Source: Ga0077555 sp050187415 (GTDB taxonomy: Bacteria; Pseudomonadota; Alphaproteobacteria; Rhizobiales; Hyphomicrobiaceae). Taken from it: a stretch of 64,000 nucleotides of DNA. Each line of letters begins with the position of its first letter. Within the stretch, counting starts at the first letter, position 1. Location: the NCBI GenBank assembly GCA_050187415.1, contig JBFWXN010000007.1:56422-120421 (forward strand), given 5' to 3'. Below the pieces are notes generated by a model. That model made no database searches, was not told where the DNA came from, and saw only the letters and a list, made by a program, of their open reading frames with translations. The position numbers and the translations under genes were made by a program. Below are positions 18,941 through 27,587 of this stretch, one piece after another.

Positions 18941-18980
18941 AAAGAAACCCTCGGCATTGGACGATGCCGAGGGTTTCTTT
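18941..18980. terminator. Bidirectional Rho-independent terminator with 17-bp arms
   Basis: AAAGAAACCCTCGGCAT (18941-18957) and its exact reverse complement (18964-18980) surround a 6-base loop. T-rich ends (TTTCTTT) are present on both strands. It sits between convergent genes, the aminotransferase and the OmpA-domain protein, and can serve both. Confidence 0.88.
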
Positions 18981-19000
18981 GGTTGCCGCGTTGCAGCGCG

Positions 19001-20575
19001 TCATGGGCCGTTTCGGCTCAGCAACGGCGTAATTCGGCGCAGGGCGACCCGCCGGTTGAGGCGCTCGGCGCCTTGCGTGTCGACCTTGAGGTACTGCTCG
19101 CCGTAACCCTGCGTGGCAAGGTTTTCGATCGGGATTTCGAAATGCTCGACCAAGATGCGGGCAACGCTTTCGGCGCGGTTGTCCGAAAGGCTGAGGTTGT
19201 CCTCGTCGGAGCCGACCGCGTCGGTGTGGCCCTCGATGAGGAAGACCTCGGTCGGATCGCGGTCGATGACTCGCCGCAGGACGTGGGCGATGCGAGCCAG
19301 CTTCTCGTATTGATCCGGCGCGACGTCGAACGATCCTGTATCGAAGTTGATATTGTCGAGATCGATGCGGCGCATGCGTTGGCGCAGCGAGTGGCTGTAG
19401 CGAATCTCCTCGAGTGAATAACCCCGATCGAGGCGCTCGACGGGCGGCGCCGTCAGCGTCTCGTAGAGGTCGTCGTCGGAGGCATCGACATACTCGACGA
19501 TATACTTTTCGCGCGGGAGCGCATGCACGGGTGGTGCCAGCGTGACGTAGGCCGCCGCCGCCAGCGCGCCGACGCCAACGCCGACCGCGAGATTGCGATA
19601 GAAGCGTCGATTGTCGACGAAGACGAAGTCCCGGCCGGAGCGATCTCGTCGGTAACGCCGCAATAGATGGCCGTCTTTGTCGAACTCGGAATAGACCTTC
19701 ACGCCGCCGGGGCGCGCCACGACCGTCTCGGTCCCGCCATCGCGGCGTCGGCTGCTCTGGGCACCGGGGGTGAAGCGTTTGAAGACGGCTCCCTCGTTAT
19801 GCCTGATGATCGTGCGGTTGTTCTGGCGCACGATGGTGCGATTGCCGGGTTCCTGGATGATCCGCGCGCCGGATTTGGAGACGGATTCGACGCGTTGACG
19901 CTTCACGTCGTCGATGCGCCTGGGGCCCAAGCCTCCGGCGGCGACCGGGGGTCGCGAGTCGCCGGGCCCGGGGCGTGCGGCGTCGCGTGTGCCGGGGGAA
20001 GGACCTGGCCCGGGTTTGGCCGTCGATGGCGCCGGGCGAGGCGGTCCGCCTTGTTCGGCAGGTGGCCCGCCACGGGGCGGCCGTCCAGGCACGGGAGGTC
20101 CGCCGGTCGTTGCGCGGGGAGGCGCTTCGTCACGGCGAGGGCGCTCGCCGCGTTGTGGAGGCTGGCCCCGGAGGTTCGGCTGCGGGGCATCGGCGCGTGG
20201 ATGGGGCGGTTGCGGCTGCGGCGCGGGATTGTCGCGCTTGAGCGCGGGCGGGGTTGGCCGCTGCGGCGCGGGCTGGACGACCGCCGGACGTTGAGGCTGG
20301 GGCGGGGGCGCACCGCGTCCGCCGGGTGGTGGAGGCGCCCCGTGCTGTAGCGCGCCGCGCGGCGGCGGACCGCCCTTCGGTTGCGGATTCTGCTGTTTCT
20401 GCTTCTGATCCTGACCGCGGGGATGGTGGGCACGCGGGTTCTTGTTGGGGTCCTTGTCTTGTTCGGGCGGCGCCTGGGCAACCGCCGGCGCAACGAGCGC
20501 GCCAACGGTGAAACCGGCAGCCAAGAGAATAGCGAGCGACATTTTGCGCTGCGGCGCGCGCTGATCGACCTTCAC
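19001..20575 (-). CDS. OmpA-domain envelope protein with long Pro-rich linker
   Basis: 524 residues. An N-terminal signal peptide (about 1-33, ending AVAQA) is followed by some 190 residues dominated by Pro, Gln, Arg and Gly, then a basic stretch, a hydrophobic segment near 335-355 (LAVGVGVGALAAAAYVTLA) and a C-terminal OmpA-like peptidoglycan-binding domain. That domain shows NINFDTGS, IEGHTDAVGS, LSLSDNRAESV and LNRRVALR. It likely ties the envelope to peptidoglycan. The low-complexity region was probably built by repeat expansion; its GC-rich code yields large false frames on the other strand. Confidence 0.87.
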   Translation of the reverse strand: MKVDQRAPQRKMSLAILLAAGFTVGALVAPAVAQAPPEQDKDPNKNPRAHHPRGQDQKQKQQNPQPKGGPPPRGALQHGAPPPPGGRGAPPPQPQRPAVVQPAPQRPTPPALKRDNPAPQPQPPHPRADAPQPNLRGQPPQRGERPRRDEAPPRATTGGPPVPGRPPRGGPPAEQGGPPRPAPSTAKPGPGPSPGTRDAARPGPGDSRPPVAAGGLGPRRIDDVKRQRVESVSKSGARIIQEPGNRTIVRQNNRTIIRHNEGAVFKRFTPGAQSSRRRDGGTETVVARPGGVKVYSEFDKDGHLLRRYRRDRSGRDFVFVDNRRFYRNLAVGVGVGALAAAAYVTLAPPVHALPREKYIVEYVDASDDDLYETLTAPPVERLDRGYSLEEIRYSHSLRQRMRRIDLDNINFDTGSFDVAPDQYEKLARIAHVLRRVIDRDPTEVFLIEGHTDAVGSDEDNLSLSDNRAESVARILVEHFEIPIENLATQGYGEQYLKVDTQGAERLNRRVALRRITPLLSRNGP

Positions 20576-20702
20576 GTGCGGACTCCTCGATCGTGCGCCG
20601 CGATTGGCTCATCGGCGCAGGCGCCCAGGACGGGCAGCAAAGTGGCAATTGTTTGGCTGCAGACCGCAATGTGGCTTTTGCAGACCAAGCCGGGGTAGCG
20701 GC

Positions 20703-21593
20703 TCAGGCTTTGCGTAGAAGCGGCCCGACCTCGAGGTTCTGCTCGCCAAGGAGAGCAGTCCAGGCGTCGCTCATCAGATAGGCGAGTTCGGCCTCGCGCG
20801 CGGTCGTCATCATATCGCGGCCGGCAAGCTCCGCATCGTTGTAGCCCGGATGGCACATGAGGAGGCCGTTCATGGACAGGCCCCGAACGAAGCGCCGAAA
20901 GAGGTCCGCCGTCGGGCGTTTCTCGGAGACGAAATCGTACACGCCGGAAAAGCCGCTGTTTGTCGGCACACCCAAAGCATGGGCACGGCGCGCTATCGCG
21001 GGGCCGAGCGCGCCGATGACAGCGGTTTTTGCGATGCCGGCGCCGCGGCGGAGGATCGACACTCGACTGTCGGCACAGGAACGTACCCAGGTCCGACCAT
21101 TGCCAAGGCGGGCCGCGATGCGGACCACGATATCGCGGACACCGGGAAGCTGGTGCATGTGATGGTGTCCGTCGATGTGAGCCGGCGCGGCATGGTAGTG
21201 ATCGACGAAGGCCGCGACCTGGCGCTCGATTTCGGCTTCGATCTCGGCGAGCGGGAGGCGGCGGAGCACGCCTGCGCGAAAAACAGCGGGCAACGGCGGA
21301 AAGCGGCCGTCGGCCGCAAACGTCGGCATCGGAGCGAGCGGCTTCTGGTCGGTCAGCGTGATGTGCAAGCCGACGTCGGCGTCGCCCGCGATCGCCTTCA
21401 GCGCGGCGGCTTCGGACGGCCAGAACTCGGAGCCCGTCATGACGCTGGTTGCGGAGATGCGGCGGGCCGCGATCAACTCTCGGATGCCGCGACTGACGCC
21501 GGGCGTAAATGCATAGTCGTCAGCGCAAACGACAATGCGGGTGACGTTGCGCACGATGTCGCGCTTCGGGGAATCTTGGGCGCTGGGCGTCAA
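20703..21593 (-). CDS. ChbG/YdjC-family carbohydrate deacetylase (HpnK-like)
   Basis: 296 residues from a TTG start preceded by GGAG; no ATG lies near the N-terminus. The family removes acetyl groups from N-acetylated sugars and related substrates. Metal-site motifs are VVCADDYAFTPG near the N-terminus, VGLHITLTD, and HIDGHHHMHQLP in the middle. HpnK, in hopanoid clusters, belongs here, but no hopanoid gene is adjacent, so the substrate is open. Divergent from the SDR gene. Confidence 0.87.
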   Translation of the reverse strand: MTPSAQDSPKRDIVRNVTRIVVCADDYAFTPGVSRGIRELIAARRISATSVMTGSEFWPSEAAALKAIAGDADVGLHITLTDQKPLAPMPTFAADGRFPPLPAVFRAGVLRRLPLAEIEAEIERQVAAFVDHYHAAPAHIDGHHHMHQLPGVRDIVVRIAARLGNGRTWVRSCADSRVSILRRGAGIAKTAVIGALGPAIARRAHALGVPTNSGFSGVYDFVSEKRPTADLFRRFVRGLSMNGLLMCHPGYNDAELAGRDMMTTAREAELAYLMSDAWTALLGEQNLEVGPLLRKA

Positions 21594-21785
21594 CGGGCAT
21601 CTCCGGTCGCGGCGCGGAGTCTCATACGCGATGGGCCATACCGGCGTCGACCAATTCGTTCGGCGACGGCGGCACGCCTCCCTCGCTGGAGACAGCTATG
21701 CTCAGAAGCTGGCGCGACCCTGCTTCGGCGGCATAAGCTACCTGCCATTCCAGACATTCGAGCCCAATGGGAAGGAGAAATTTCC

Positions 21786-22568
21786 ATGCAGTTCACCATG
21801 CAAGGTCGCAAGGCGCTGATCACCGGCGGAAGCCTTGGACTTGGCCTCGCTATCGCGGAGACGTTCGCACGGGCAGGGGCGAGCGTGGCCGTCGTGGCGC
21901 GGCGTCCGGACGCGCTCGAGGTCGCGCGCAGCCGGATCGCGGCAGCCGGAGCGCCAAAGGCGGTTGCGATCTCGGCAGACGTCGGCAAAGCCGCTGACTG
22001 CGAGCGCGCCTACAAGGAAGCCGTCGCCGGCATGGGTGGCGTCGATGTGGTCGTCAACAACGCCGGGACGTCGCAACGCGGGGCGTTCGAAAGCATCAGC
22101 GACGAGCTTTGGCAGCATGATCTGGACCTCAAGCTGTTCGCCGCGATCCGCCTCTGCCGATTGGCGCTGCCGGCTATGAAGGCCAACCGCTTCGGGCGCA
22201 TCATCAATGTGCTCAATACAGGCGCCAAGGCTCCGTCACCCGAGGGCGCGCCGACGGCCGTGTCGCGTGCGGCCGGCATGGCACTCACCAAAATTCTGGC
22301 CGGTGAAGGGGCCAAGCACAACGTGCTCGTCAACGGCCTGCTTGTCGGCCGGATCGAAAGTGACCAGTGGGTGCGGCGCCATGCATCCGAAGGTGCCAAT
22401 ACGTCGCTCGAGGACTACTACGCCAAGATGGGGCAATCGCTGCCGATGGGGCGGTTGGGGACGGCACAGGAATTTGCCAACGCCGCCCTGTTCCTGGCCT
22501 CGGACGCCGGTTCTTACATCAATGGAACGGCGATCAACGTCGATGGGGGGCTGTGCCCCGTCGTGTAA
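21786..22568 (+). CDS. SDR-family protein with altered catalytic residues
   Basis: 260 residues from the ATG at 21786, preceded by AAGGAG. The NAD(P)-binding Rossmann motif GGSLGLGLA (14-22) and NNAG (91-94) are intact. At the active site the usual YxxxK is replaced: the segment reads PTAVSRAAG, with Thr157 where Tyr is expected and Arg161 where Lys is expected, and the catalytic Ser position reads LNTG. It may bind cofactor without classical reductase chemistry, or use another mechanism. An apparent longer frame upstream to 20850 is the shadow of the ChbG-like gene. Confidence 0.88.
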   Translation: MQFTMQGRKALITGGSLGLGLAIAETFARAGASVAVVARRPDALEVARSRIAAAGAPKAVAISADVGKAADCERAYKEAVAGMGGVDVVVNNAGTSQRGAFESISDELWQHDLDLKLFAAIRLCRLALPAMKANRFGRIINVLNTGAKAPSPEGAPTAVSRAAGMALTKILAGEGAKHNVLVNGLLVGRIESDQWVRRHASEGANTSLEDYYAKMGQSLPMGRLGTAQEFANAALFLASDAGSYINGTAINVDGGLCPVV

Positions 22569-22605
22569 CCGGCTTTCGAACATCGGTTATCGCGACCTGG
22601 GTGCG

Positions 22606-22627
22606 GGACCGGCAAATTTGCCGGTCC
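22606..22627. terminator. 22-bp perfect palindrome after the SDR gene
   Basis: GGACCGGC and GCCGGTCC surround AAATTT, 38 bases after the SDR stop. As RNA it folds into a stable stem; the following bases are AAAACC, so there is no U-tract on the plus strand. It may be a Rho-assisted terminator, an mRNA end or a protein site. Confidence 0.45.
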
Positions 22628-22669
22628 AAAACCGTGGGCGTCTGTGGCATAAGCGTAGTGGGATGGGAT

Positions 22670-22689
22670 CGGCAGGGTGCGCCCTGCCG
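22670..22689 (+). other. Hairpin upstream of the AsmA-family gene
   Basis: CGGCAGGG, TGCG and CCCTGCCG form an 8-bp stem with a tetraloop, 60 bases before the ATG at 22749. There is no T-tract. It could be a 5' UTR structure or part of termination of the SDR transcript. Confidence 0.35.
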
Positions 22690-22748
22690 AGACGTTGGGA
22701 ATTTGCGGGCCGGCCGGCGATGTGGCCGCCGCGAAACGTGGACGGCCT

Positions 22749-25700
22749 ATGAACCGGGTCTTGCTTGCCATCGGAGGTCTCCTGGTCGGGCTGCTCGCGA
22801 CGATGTTCGCAGCTCCTGCCATGGTCGACTGGAACAGGTATCGCGGGGTCCTGGAGGAGGAGGCGACCCGATTCCTCGGACGCGAGGTTCGGGTGGGAGG
22901 CAAAATCAATCTCCGGCTGCTTCCGGTGCCCTACGTGCAATTCGGGCAGGTTCGCATTGCGGATACGCAAGGTTCGGTGGGCCGGCCCATGTTCCTAGCC
23001 GACGATTTTACCGTCTGGCTGTCGGTCGGCGCGCTGCTTTCCGGGGCGATCGAGGCCAAGCACATCGAGCTGCGGCGGCCAACGGTTACGCTGGTGCTCG
23101 ACGGCAAGGGCGGTGGCAACTGGTCGAGCCTGTCACCTGACCATTTTCGTGGCAGCTATATGCCGGCCCGGGTTTCGTTCGATTCGGTGCGCATATCCGA
23201 TGGGACGCTTGCCATTCTGGCACCCGACGGCACGCCGAAGACCAAATTCGAGAACGTGAACGGCGAGCTTTCAGCGCAGGCCCTGGAAGGGCCGTATCGA
23301 CTTGCTGCCACGTTTGCGCGAGGGGAGGAGCCCCGTGAAATCAGGCTTTCGACCGCCAAGGCGGCCGAGGATGGCGCGGTTCGCTTCAAGGGGACCATTC
23401 GCGACCCTTCCAGCGGGGTCAGCTATAGTCTCGAAGGCGACGCGCGCGATATCCTGAGCAACATCAAGGTTGCCGGGCAGCTCACGGCACGCCTGCCGCT
23501 GCCGGCCTCGTTCGCAAGCAAACCAAAAGGTGGCGGCTTGCTCGGAGGTGGCGCTTCGCCGCCCGGTAGCGAGTTCGATATGCGTGCCGGGCTCGAAGGC
23601 GACACGAAGGGCTTTTCGCTGACCGATCTGTCGCTCTCGTTCGAGCAGGAAGGCAGACCGCAACTTGCGACGGGTGCGGCACGTGTCAACTGGGCAGGAC
23701 AGGCCGACATTTCGGTAACGCTCAAATCGCACTGGCTCGATCTCGATAAAATCGTCGGTGCGGGAACGGGAAAGACGCCGCTCGAGCTGACGCAGGGTGT
23801 GGCGGCGGCGGTTTCGCGAGTTCTAGAAACAGAAGGGCGTACGCGCGCTTCGCTGACCATCGACCAGGCGACGCTCGGTGCAGACGTCGTGAGTAATCTG
23901 ACCGCCGTGCTGGAGCACAGCCAAGGCCGGCTGAACGTGAAGAGCTTGAGCGCTGCCCTGCCAGGCGGCGCGCGCCTTGCCGCCTCCGGCTCATTCGATG
24001 GGCCGCGCGCCGATCTCAGCTACAGCGGGCGTGTTCAACTCAGAGGTGCCAGCATGGCGCGCTTCGCGAGCTGGGTTGCGCGCGACCGCAAGCTCGTGCT
24101 GCCGACGCGGGATGGACCGTTCACGCTCTCTGGCGATGTTGCGCTTGGGTCGAAAGAGGTGGCGGGGCGCAACATGACGCTCGAGATCGGGCGCAACATG
24201 CTCAGCGGCGATGCCAGCTGGAAGGCCGGCAAGCCGCAGAAGATTGCGCTGAACCTCGAGGGCTCAGAACTCGATCTTTCGCCACTCGTGCCCGATGGCG
24301 CCGAACCTGCCAAGGCTCTTCGCGATTCGATTGCGGTGCTGGCCGGAATCAAGTCCGATCCCAAGTCAGCGATCGGTCCGGCGGATGCAAACATCAAGCT
24401 GAGGATCGAGAGGCTGATCGTCGGCTCTACCTTGTTCCGTGGGGCGCTGACGGAGTTGAAGCTCGAGGGAGGCCATCTTTCGATGCCGCAGCTCCGGCTG
24501 GCCTCGAATGATGGCTACCAGGTGGAGTTGAAAGGCGACATCACCGATCTTGCGCGGCCAGAGGCGAAGGGGGCGCTGACGGGCCTGGTGATTGCCGAGA
24601 CGGCGCAAGGCGTCGCATCGTTGGCTCGCTTGGCGGGCTTGCCGCAGGGCCTCGTGCCAGACCGCGAGGATGCGGCCGTGATGGCCCCGATGCGATTGGC
24701 CGGGCGTCTCGCCGTAGGGGAAAAGGGCCCTGACACGCATGACCTCTCTCTCGATGGCACGCTCGCGGGAAGTCGCGTGGCGGGGACGCTTCAGCTCGGG
24801 AAAGAGCAGACCGAATGGCGGGACAGGTCGGTCGATTTCGCCGCAACGTTCGGTGGCGAAGCCGCCCGCAGGGTTCTCGCCAAGGCGGTGGGGGCCGCCG
24901 TTCCACCTGCTGCTGCGGCATCCGGGCTGGCGCTCAAGCTCAGAGGTATCGGCAGCCCAAAGGGCGGCGTGACACTGCTCGCCGCAGTCGATGCGGACGG
25001 CATCAAAGGCGCCTATAGCGGCCGTGCATCGCTGACCGACAAGAACGCGCTCAGCCTCGATGGTGACGTCACCGTCTCGCTCAAGGATCTCGCTCGCGGA
25101 CTGGCACTGGTCGGACAGCCTGCGCGACCGGGGCTCGATGGGCCCGTGAACGCAACGGTCAAAGTAGAGCGCGGTAGCGATATCCTGAAGCTAGCCTTTT
25201 CGCGCTTGCAGGTGGGTGGGACCGACGCGAGCGGAGAGCTTGCCTTCAATGCCGGGGCCGAGGCCGGGCAGCTGTCGGGGCAGGTGAAGCTCTCCAAGGG
25301 CTCGCTCGAGGGTCTGTTCGCGCTGTTCAGCTCGCGAGACGGGCGGCCGGCGGAAGACGCCGGCGGCACTTCACCCTGGAGCGAAGCGGCACTCGATCTG
25401 TCGGTCGTCAAGGGACTGGCGGGAAGCGGCGTTCGGGTTAACGTGAAGCGACTGGCGCTTGCGCCGGGTCTCGAGATCGCCGATGCCAAACTGGACCTCA
25501 TCGCCAAGGCGCAAGGGCTCGATATTCGATTGACGGATGCGGAGGTATTGGGCGGGCATGGTTCGGGCCTGCTGGTCCTCGAAAAGGCTCCGGCGGGCGT
25601 CCGCATGACCGTCGAAGGCGGTGTCACCGGCGTCAAGCTGGAGCGCATCGTGGGACCGGCGTCAACTTCGCCGACGGCGGTCGGCGGGCTGACCGCCGTG

Positions 25701-26561
25701 CTCAAGCTGCAAAGCACGGCGCTTTCTCCGCGAGGGCTCATCGTTGCGCTGACTGGTGGGGGCGAAGTTCGACTTTCGCAAGCGCGACTGACACGGTGGA
25801 CGCCAACGGCCATTGCGACCGCCGCCGAATCGGTGATCGCGCTCAAGGGTGAGGTTCCACCGGGCGCGCTGAGGTCTCAACTCGAGCTTGCCTTAGCCTC
25901 CGAGGGCGTACCCGTCGGCTCGCAACGCCTATCGATCACTGTCGCGGACGGCGCGCTGCGGATCCAGCCGATGGTCGCCACCCTGGCGCAGGGTCGGTTA
26001 ACCGGACAAGCCGCCATCGATCTCGATCACTTGCAGATCAACGGCGAATGGCGCATGGAGCCGCGAAACTCGCCCCAACCGCAGGGATTGCCGGCGAGGC
26101 CGGAATTTCCCGCCGTCTCGGTGAGGTATGCGGGACGACTGGCGGATTTGCCGAACCTCGAGCCCAGACTGGCGATGGAGGCGCTCGAACGCGAAGTGAT
26201 CGTCCGGAAAGTGGTACGGGAGGTTGCGGAACTCGAGCGACTGCGCAAGCTCGATGAGCAGCGTGCCAACGAAGAGGTGTCCCGACAACTTGCAGAGCGC
26301 CTGGCAGCCGAACAACGGCGCCTCGAAGAGCTCAAGAAGCAGCAGGCCGAAGGGACTACGTCCACGTCGGGCGCCGGTTCGTGGACGGCGGCCGACCCAC
26401 CGGTGACGAACGCGACGCCGAGTCTCCAGGAAGGGCCAGGCCCTGCGTCGCCGTCAACCGTCGAGCGGGCACCGCTTGCCCGTCCCGCATCGCCACCGGC
26501 CGCGCGTACCAAAGCTCCTCGCCGCGATCCATTTTCGCCGTTGCGGGACGGTAGCCCGTGA
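22749..26561 (+). CDS. AsmA-family envelope protein
   Basis: 1270 residues from the ATG at 22749. One N-terminal membrane anchor (about 3-22), then a very long beta-rich periplasmic region that begins with the AsmA pattern VDWNRYRGVLEEEATRFLGR. AsmA/TamB-like proteins are thought to bridge the periplasm and carry phospholipid between membranes. The last 130 residues include a charged coiled coil (about 1135-1200, rich in Glu, Arg and Leu) and a Pro/Ala/Ser-rich tail. These seem to be lineage-specific additions. The next gene lies in the opposite direction. Confidence 0.88.
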   Translation: MNRVLLAIGGLLVGLLATMFAAPAMVDWNRYRGVLEEEATRFLGREVRVGGKINLRLLPVPYVQFGQVRIADTQGSVGRPMFLADDFTVWLSVGALLSGAIEAKHIELRRPTVTLVLDGKGGGNWSSLSPDHFRGSYMPARVSFDSVRISDGTLAILAPDGTPKTKFENVNGELSAQALEGPYRLAATFARGEEPREIRLSTAKAAEDGAVRFKGTIRDPSSGVSYSLEGDARDILSNIKVAGQLTARLPLPASFASKPKGGGLLGGGASPPGSEFDMRAGLEGDTKGFSLTDLSLSFEQEGRPQLATGAARVNWAGQADISVTLKSHWLDLDKIVGAGTGKTPLELTQGVAAAVSRVLETEGRTRASLTIDQATLGADVVSNLTAVLEHSQGRLNVKSLSAALPGGARLAASGSFDGPRADLSYSGRVQLRGASMARFASWVARDRKLVLPTRDGPFTLSGDVALGSKEVAGRNMTLEIGRNMLSGDASWKAGKPQKIALNLEGSELDLSPLVPDGAEPAKALRDSIAVLAGIKSDPKSAIGPADANIKLRIERLIVGSTLFRGALTELKLEGGHLSMPQLRLASNDGYQVELKGDITDLARPEAKGALTGLVIAETAQGVASLARLAGLPQGLVPDREDAAVMAPMRLAGRLAVGEKGPDTHDLSLDGTLAGSRVAGTLQLGKEQTEWRDRSVDFAATFGGEAARRVLAKAVGAAVPPAAAASGLALKLRGIGSPKGGVTLLAAVDADGIKGAYSGRASLTDKNALSLDGDVTVSLKDLARGLALVGQPARPGLDGPVNATVKVERGSDILKLAFSRLQVGGTDASGELAFNAGAEAGQLSGQVKLSKGSLEGLFALFSSRDGRPAEDAGGTSPWSEAALDLSVVKGLAGSGVRVNVKRLALAPGLEIADAKLDLIAKAQGLDIRLTDAEVLGGHGSGLLVLEKAPAGVRMTVEGGVTGVKLERIVGPASTSPTAVGGLTAVLKLQSTALSPRGLIVALTGGGEVRLSQARLTRWTPTAIATAAESVIALKGEVPPGALRSQLELALASEGVPVGSQRLSITVADGALRIQPMVATLAQGRLTGQAAIDLDHLQINGEWRMEPRNSPQPQGLPARPEFPAVSVRYAGRLADLPNLEPRLAMEALEREVIVRKVVREVAELERLRKLDEQRANEEVSRQLAERLAAEQRRLEELKKQQAEGTTSTSGAGSWTAADPPVTNATPSLQEGPGPASPSTVERAPLARPASPPAARTKAPRRDPFSPLRDGSP

Positions 26562-26585
26562 GCGACCCCGACGCTGACGTTTGGA

Positions 26586-27323
26586 CTATTCGCGCCTCAG
26601 TATTCGATTGGTGATGACGTTCGCCCAACCGCGGGCAACGAACGAGCGCTTGACCTCGTCCGGATCATAGACGGTTTCCACCCAATCGAAGAACTCAATC
26701 GGTGACGCTGCGTTCGTCTCGAGGTAGCGCTCGAAGAAGTAGTCGAGAACCCCCGTATCCGACTGGCGGATGTGCCCGAATCTGAGCGAAAGCTGATGGC
26801 GGGCCTGCTCCACCGGCATACCCTCGGCCACGATCAGATAGAGGGTGCTCATCAGGCCGGCCCTGTCGGCGCCGGATTTGCAGTGGAATAGGACCGGGCG
26901 CTCGATATGGCGCATGAGGTCGCGCACACCGAGCAATTCAGCTTTGGATGGAGCGGCGCGGGAGCGGACCTGATAGTTCACCAGTTGAATGTCATGCTCT
27001 GCGCACGCCTGCTTCTCGAGCCAATAGCTGCCGCAAATGCGAGGGCCGCGTAAATTGACGATGGTCCTCACGCCGAGGCGGGCAAGGCGCTCGACCTGAT
27101 GCGGTGCGGGCTGCGCCGATCTCCAGGCATGCTCGCCCAGGCGATGCAGGTTGAGATAAGCGAGCCGGAAGATACCGTGGTCCACGAGCAGCATGTCGGC
27201 CCAGTTCACGGCCGGGCCGATCGAATCCCTCGCCCAAACGGGAGCGCGCTCTGCGATCCCCTGGCGCCACCCTCGGACGACCCGGCGCACGGCACGCCGC
27301 TGATGCTTCGCGATTTTTCCCAT
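26586..27323 (-). CDS. Dual-specificity/tyrosine phosphatase family protein
   Basis: 245 residues from the ATG at 27323. The P-loop HCKSGADRAG holds catalytic Cys148 and Arg154, and GVRTIVNLRG near residue 88 fits the family. Such enzymes act on phosphoproteins or, in some bacteria, on lipid or sugar phosphates. It is divergent from waaA, so a role on envelope phosphate groups is possible but only inferred from location. The basic N-terminus (KHQRRAVRRVVRGWR) could contact membrane. No strong ribosome site is seen at this start. Confidence 0.82.
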   Translation of the reverse strand: MGKIAKHQRRAVRRVVRGWRQGIAERAPVWARDSIGPAVNWADMLLVDHGIFRLAYLNLHRLGEHAWRSAQPAPHQVERLARLGVRTIVNLRGPRICGSYWLEKQACAEHDIQLVNYQVRSRAAPSKAELLGVRDLMRHIERPVLFHCKSGADRAGLMSTLYLIVAEGMPVEQARHQLSLRFGHIRQSDTGVLDYFFERYLETNAASPIEFFDWVETVYDPDEVKRSFVARGWANVITNRILRRE

Positions 27324-27501
27324 CGGAGGGAATCGGTACCTTTCTGTGCCATTTGGCGCGGCACAATGCCCAAGGTGGTGTATGAAACGCAAGCCTCGCG
27401 ACGGGCGCGCATGTGCTTGTCAACGGGCATCGTGTCAAGGTGCGCCGCATCTTCGCGTCAGGCATCCGACCGGAATGGTGGCGGAAAACCCCCGGAAGTG
27501 C

Positions 27502-27531
27502 TTGGCAAATGGCGGCACGGTTGCCTATAGA
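27502..27531 (+). promoter_or_regulatory. Candidate sigma-70 promoter for waaA-lpxK
   Basis: TTGGCA (27502-27507) and TATAGA (27526-27531) are 18 bases apart. Transcription from about 27538 favours the waaA start at 27588 over the GTG at 27534. Confidence 0.4.
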
Positions 27532-27587
27532 GAGTGACAGGTAGCCGCGTGGTCGTGCGAACTTTCAAGAGCAACCGCAGATTGTCA

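Noticed and set aside
17653..18957. 434-codon frame opposite the aminotransferase
   Set aside because: Shadow of an intact, well-recognised gene with complete PLP site.
20850..21785. Long in-frame extension upstream of the SDR gene
   Set aside because: It is antisense to the ChbG-like gene; the SDR fold begins at ATG 21786 behind a clear AAGGAG.
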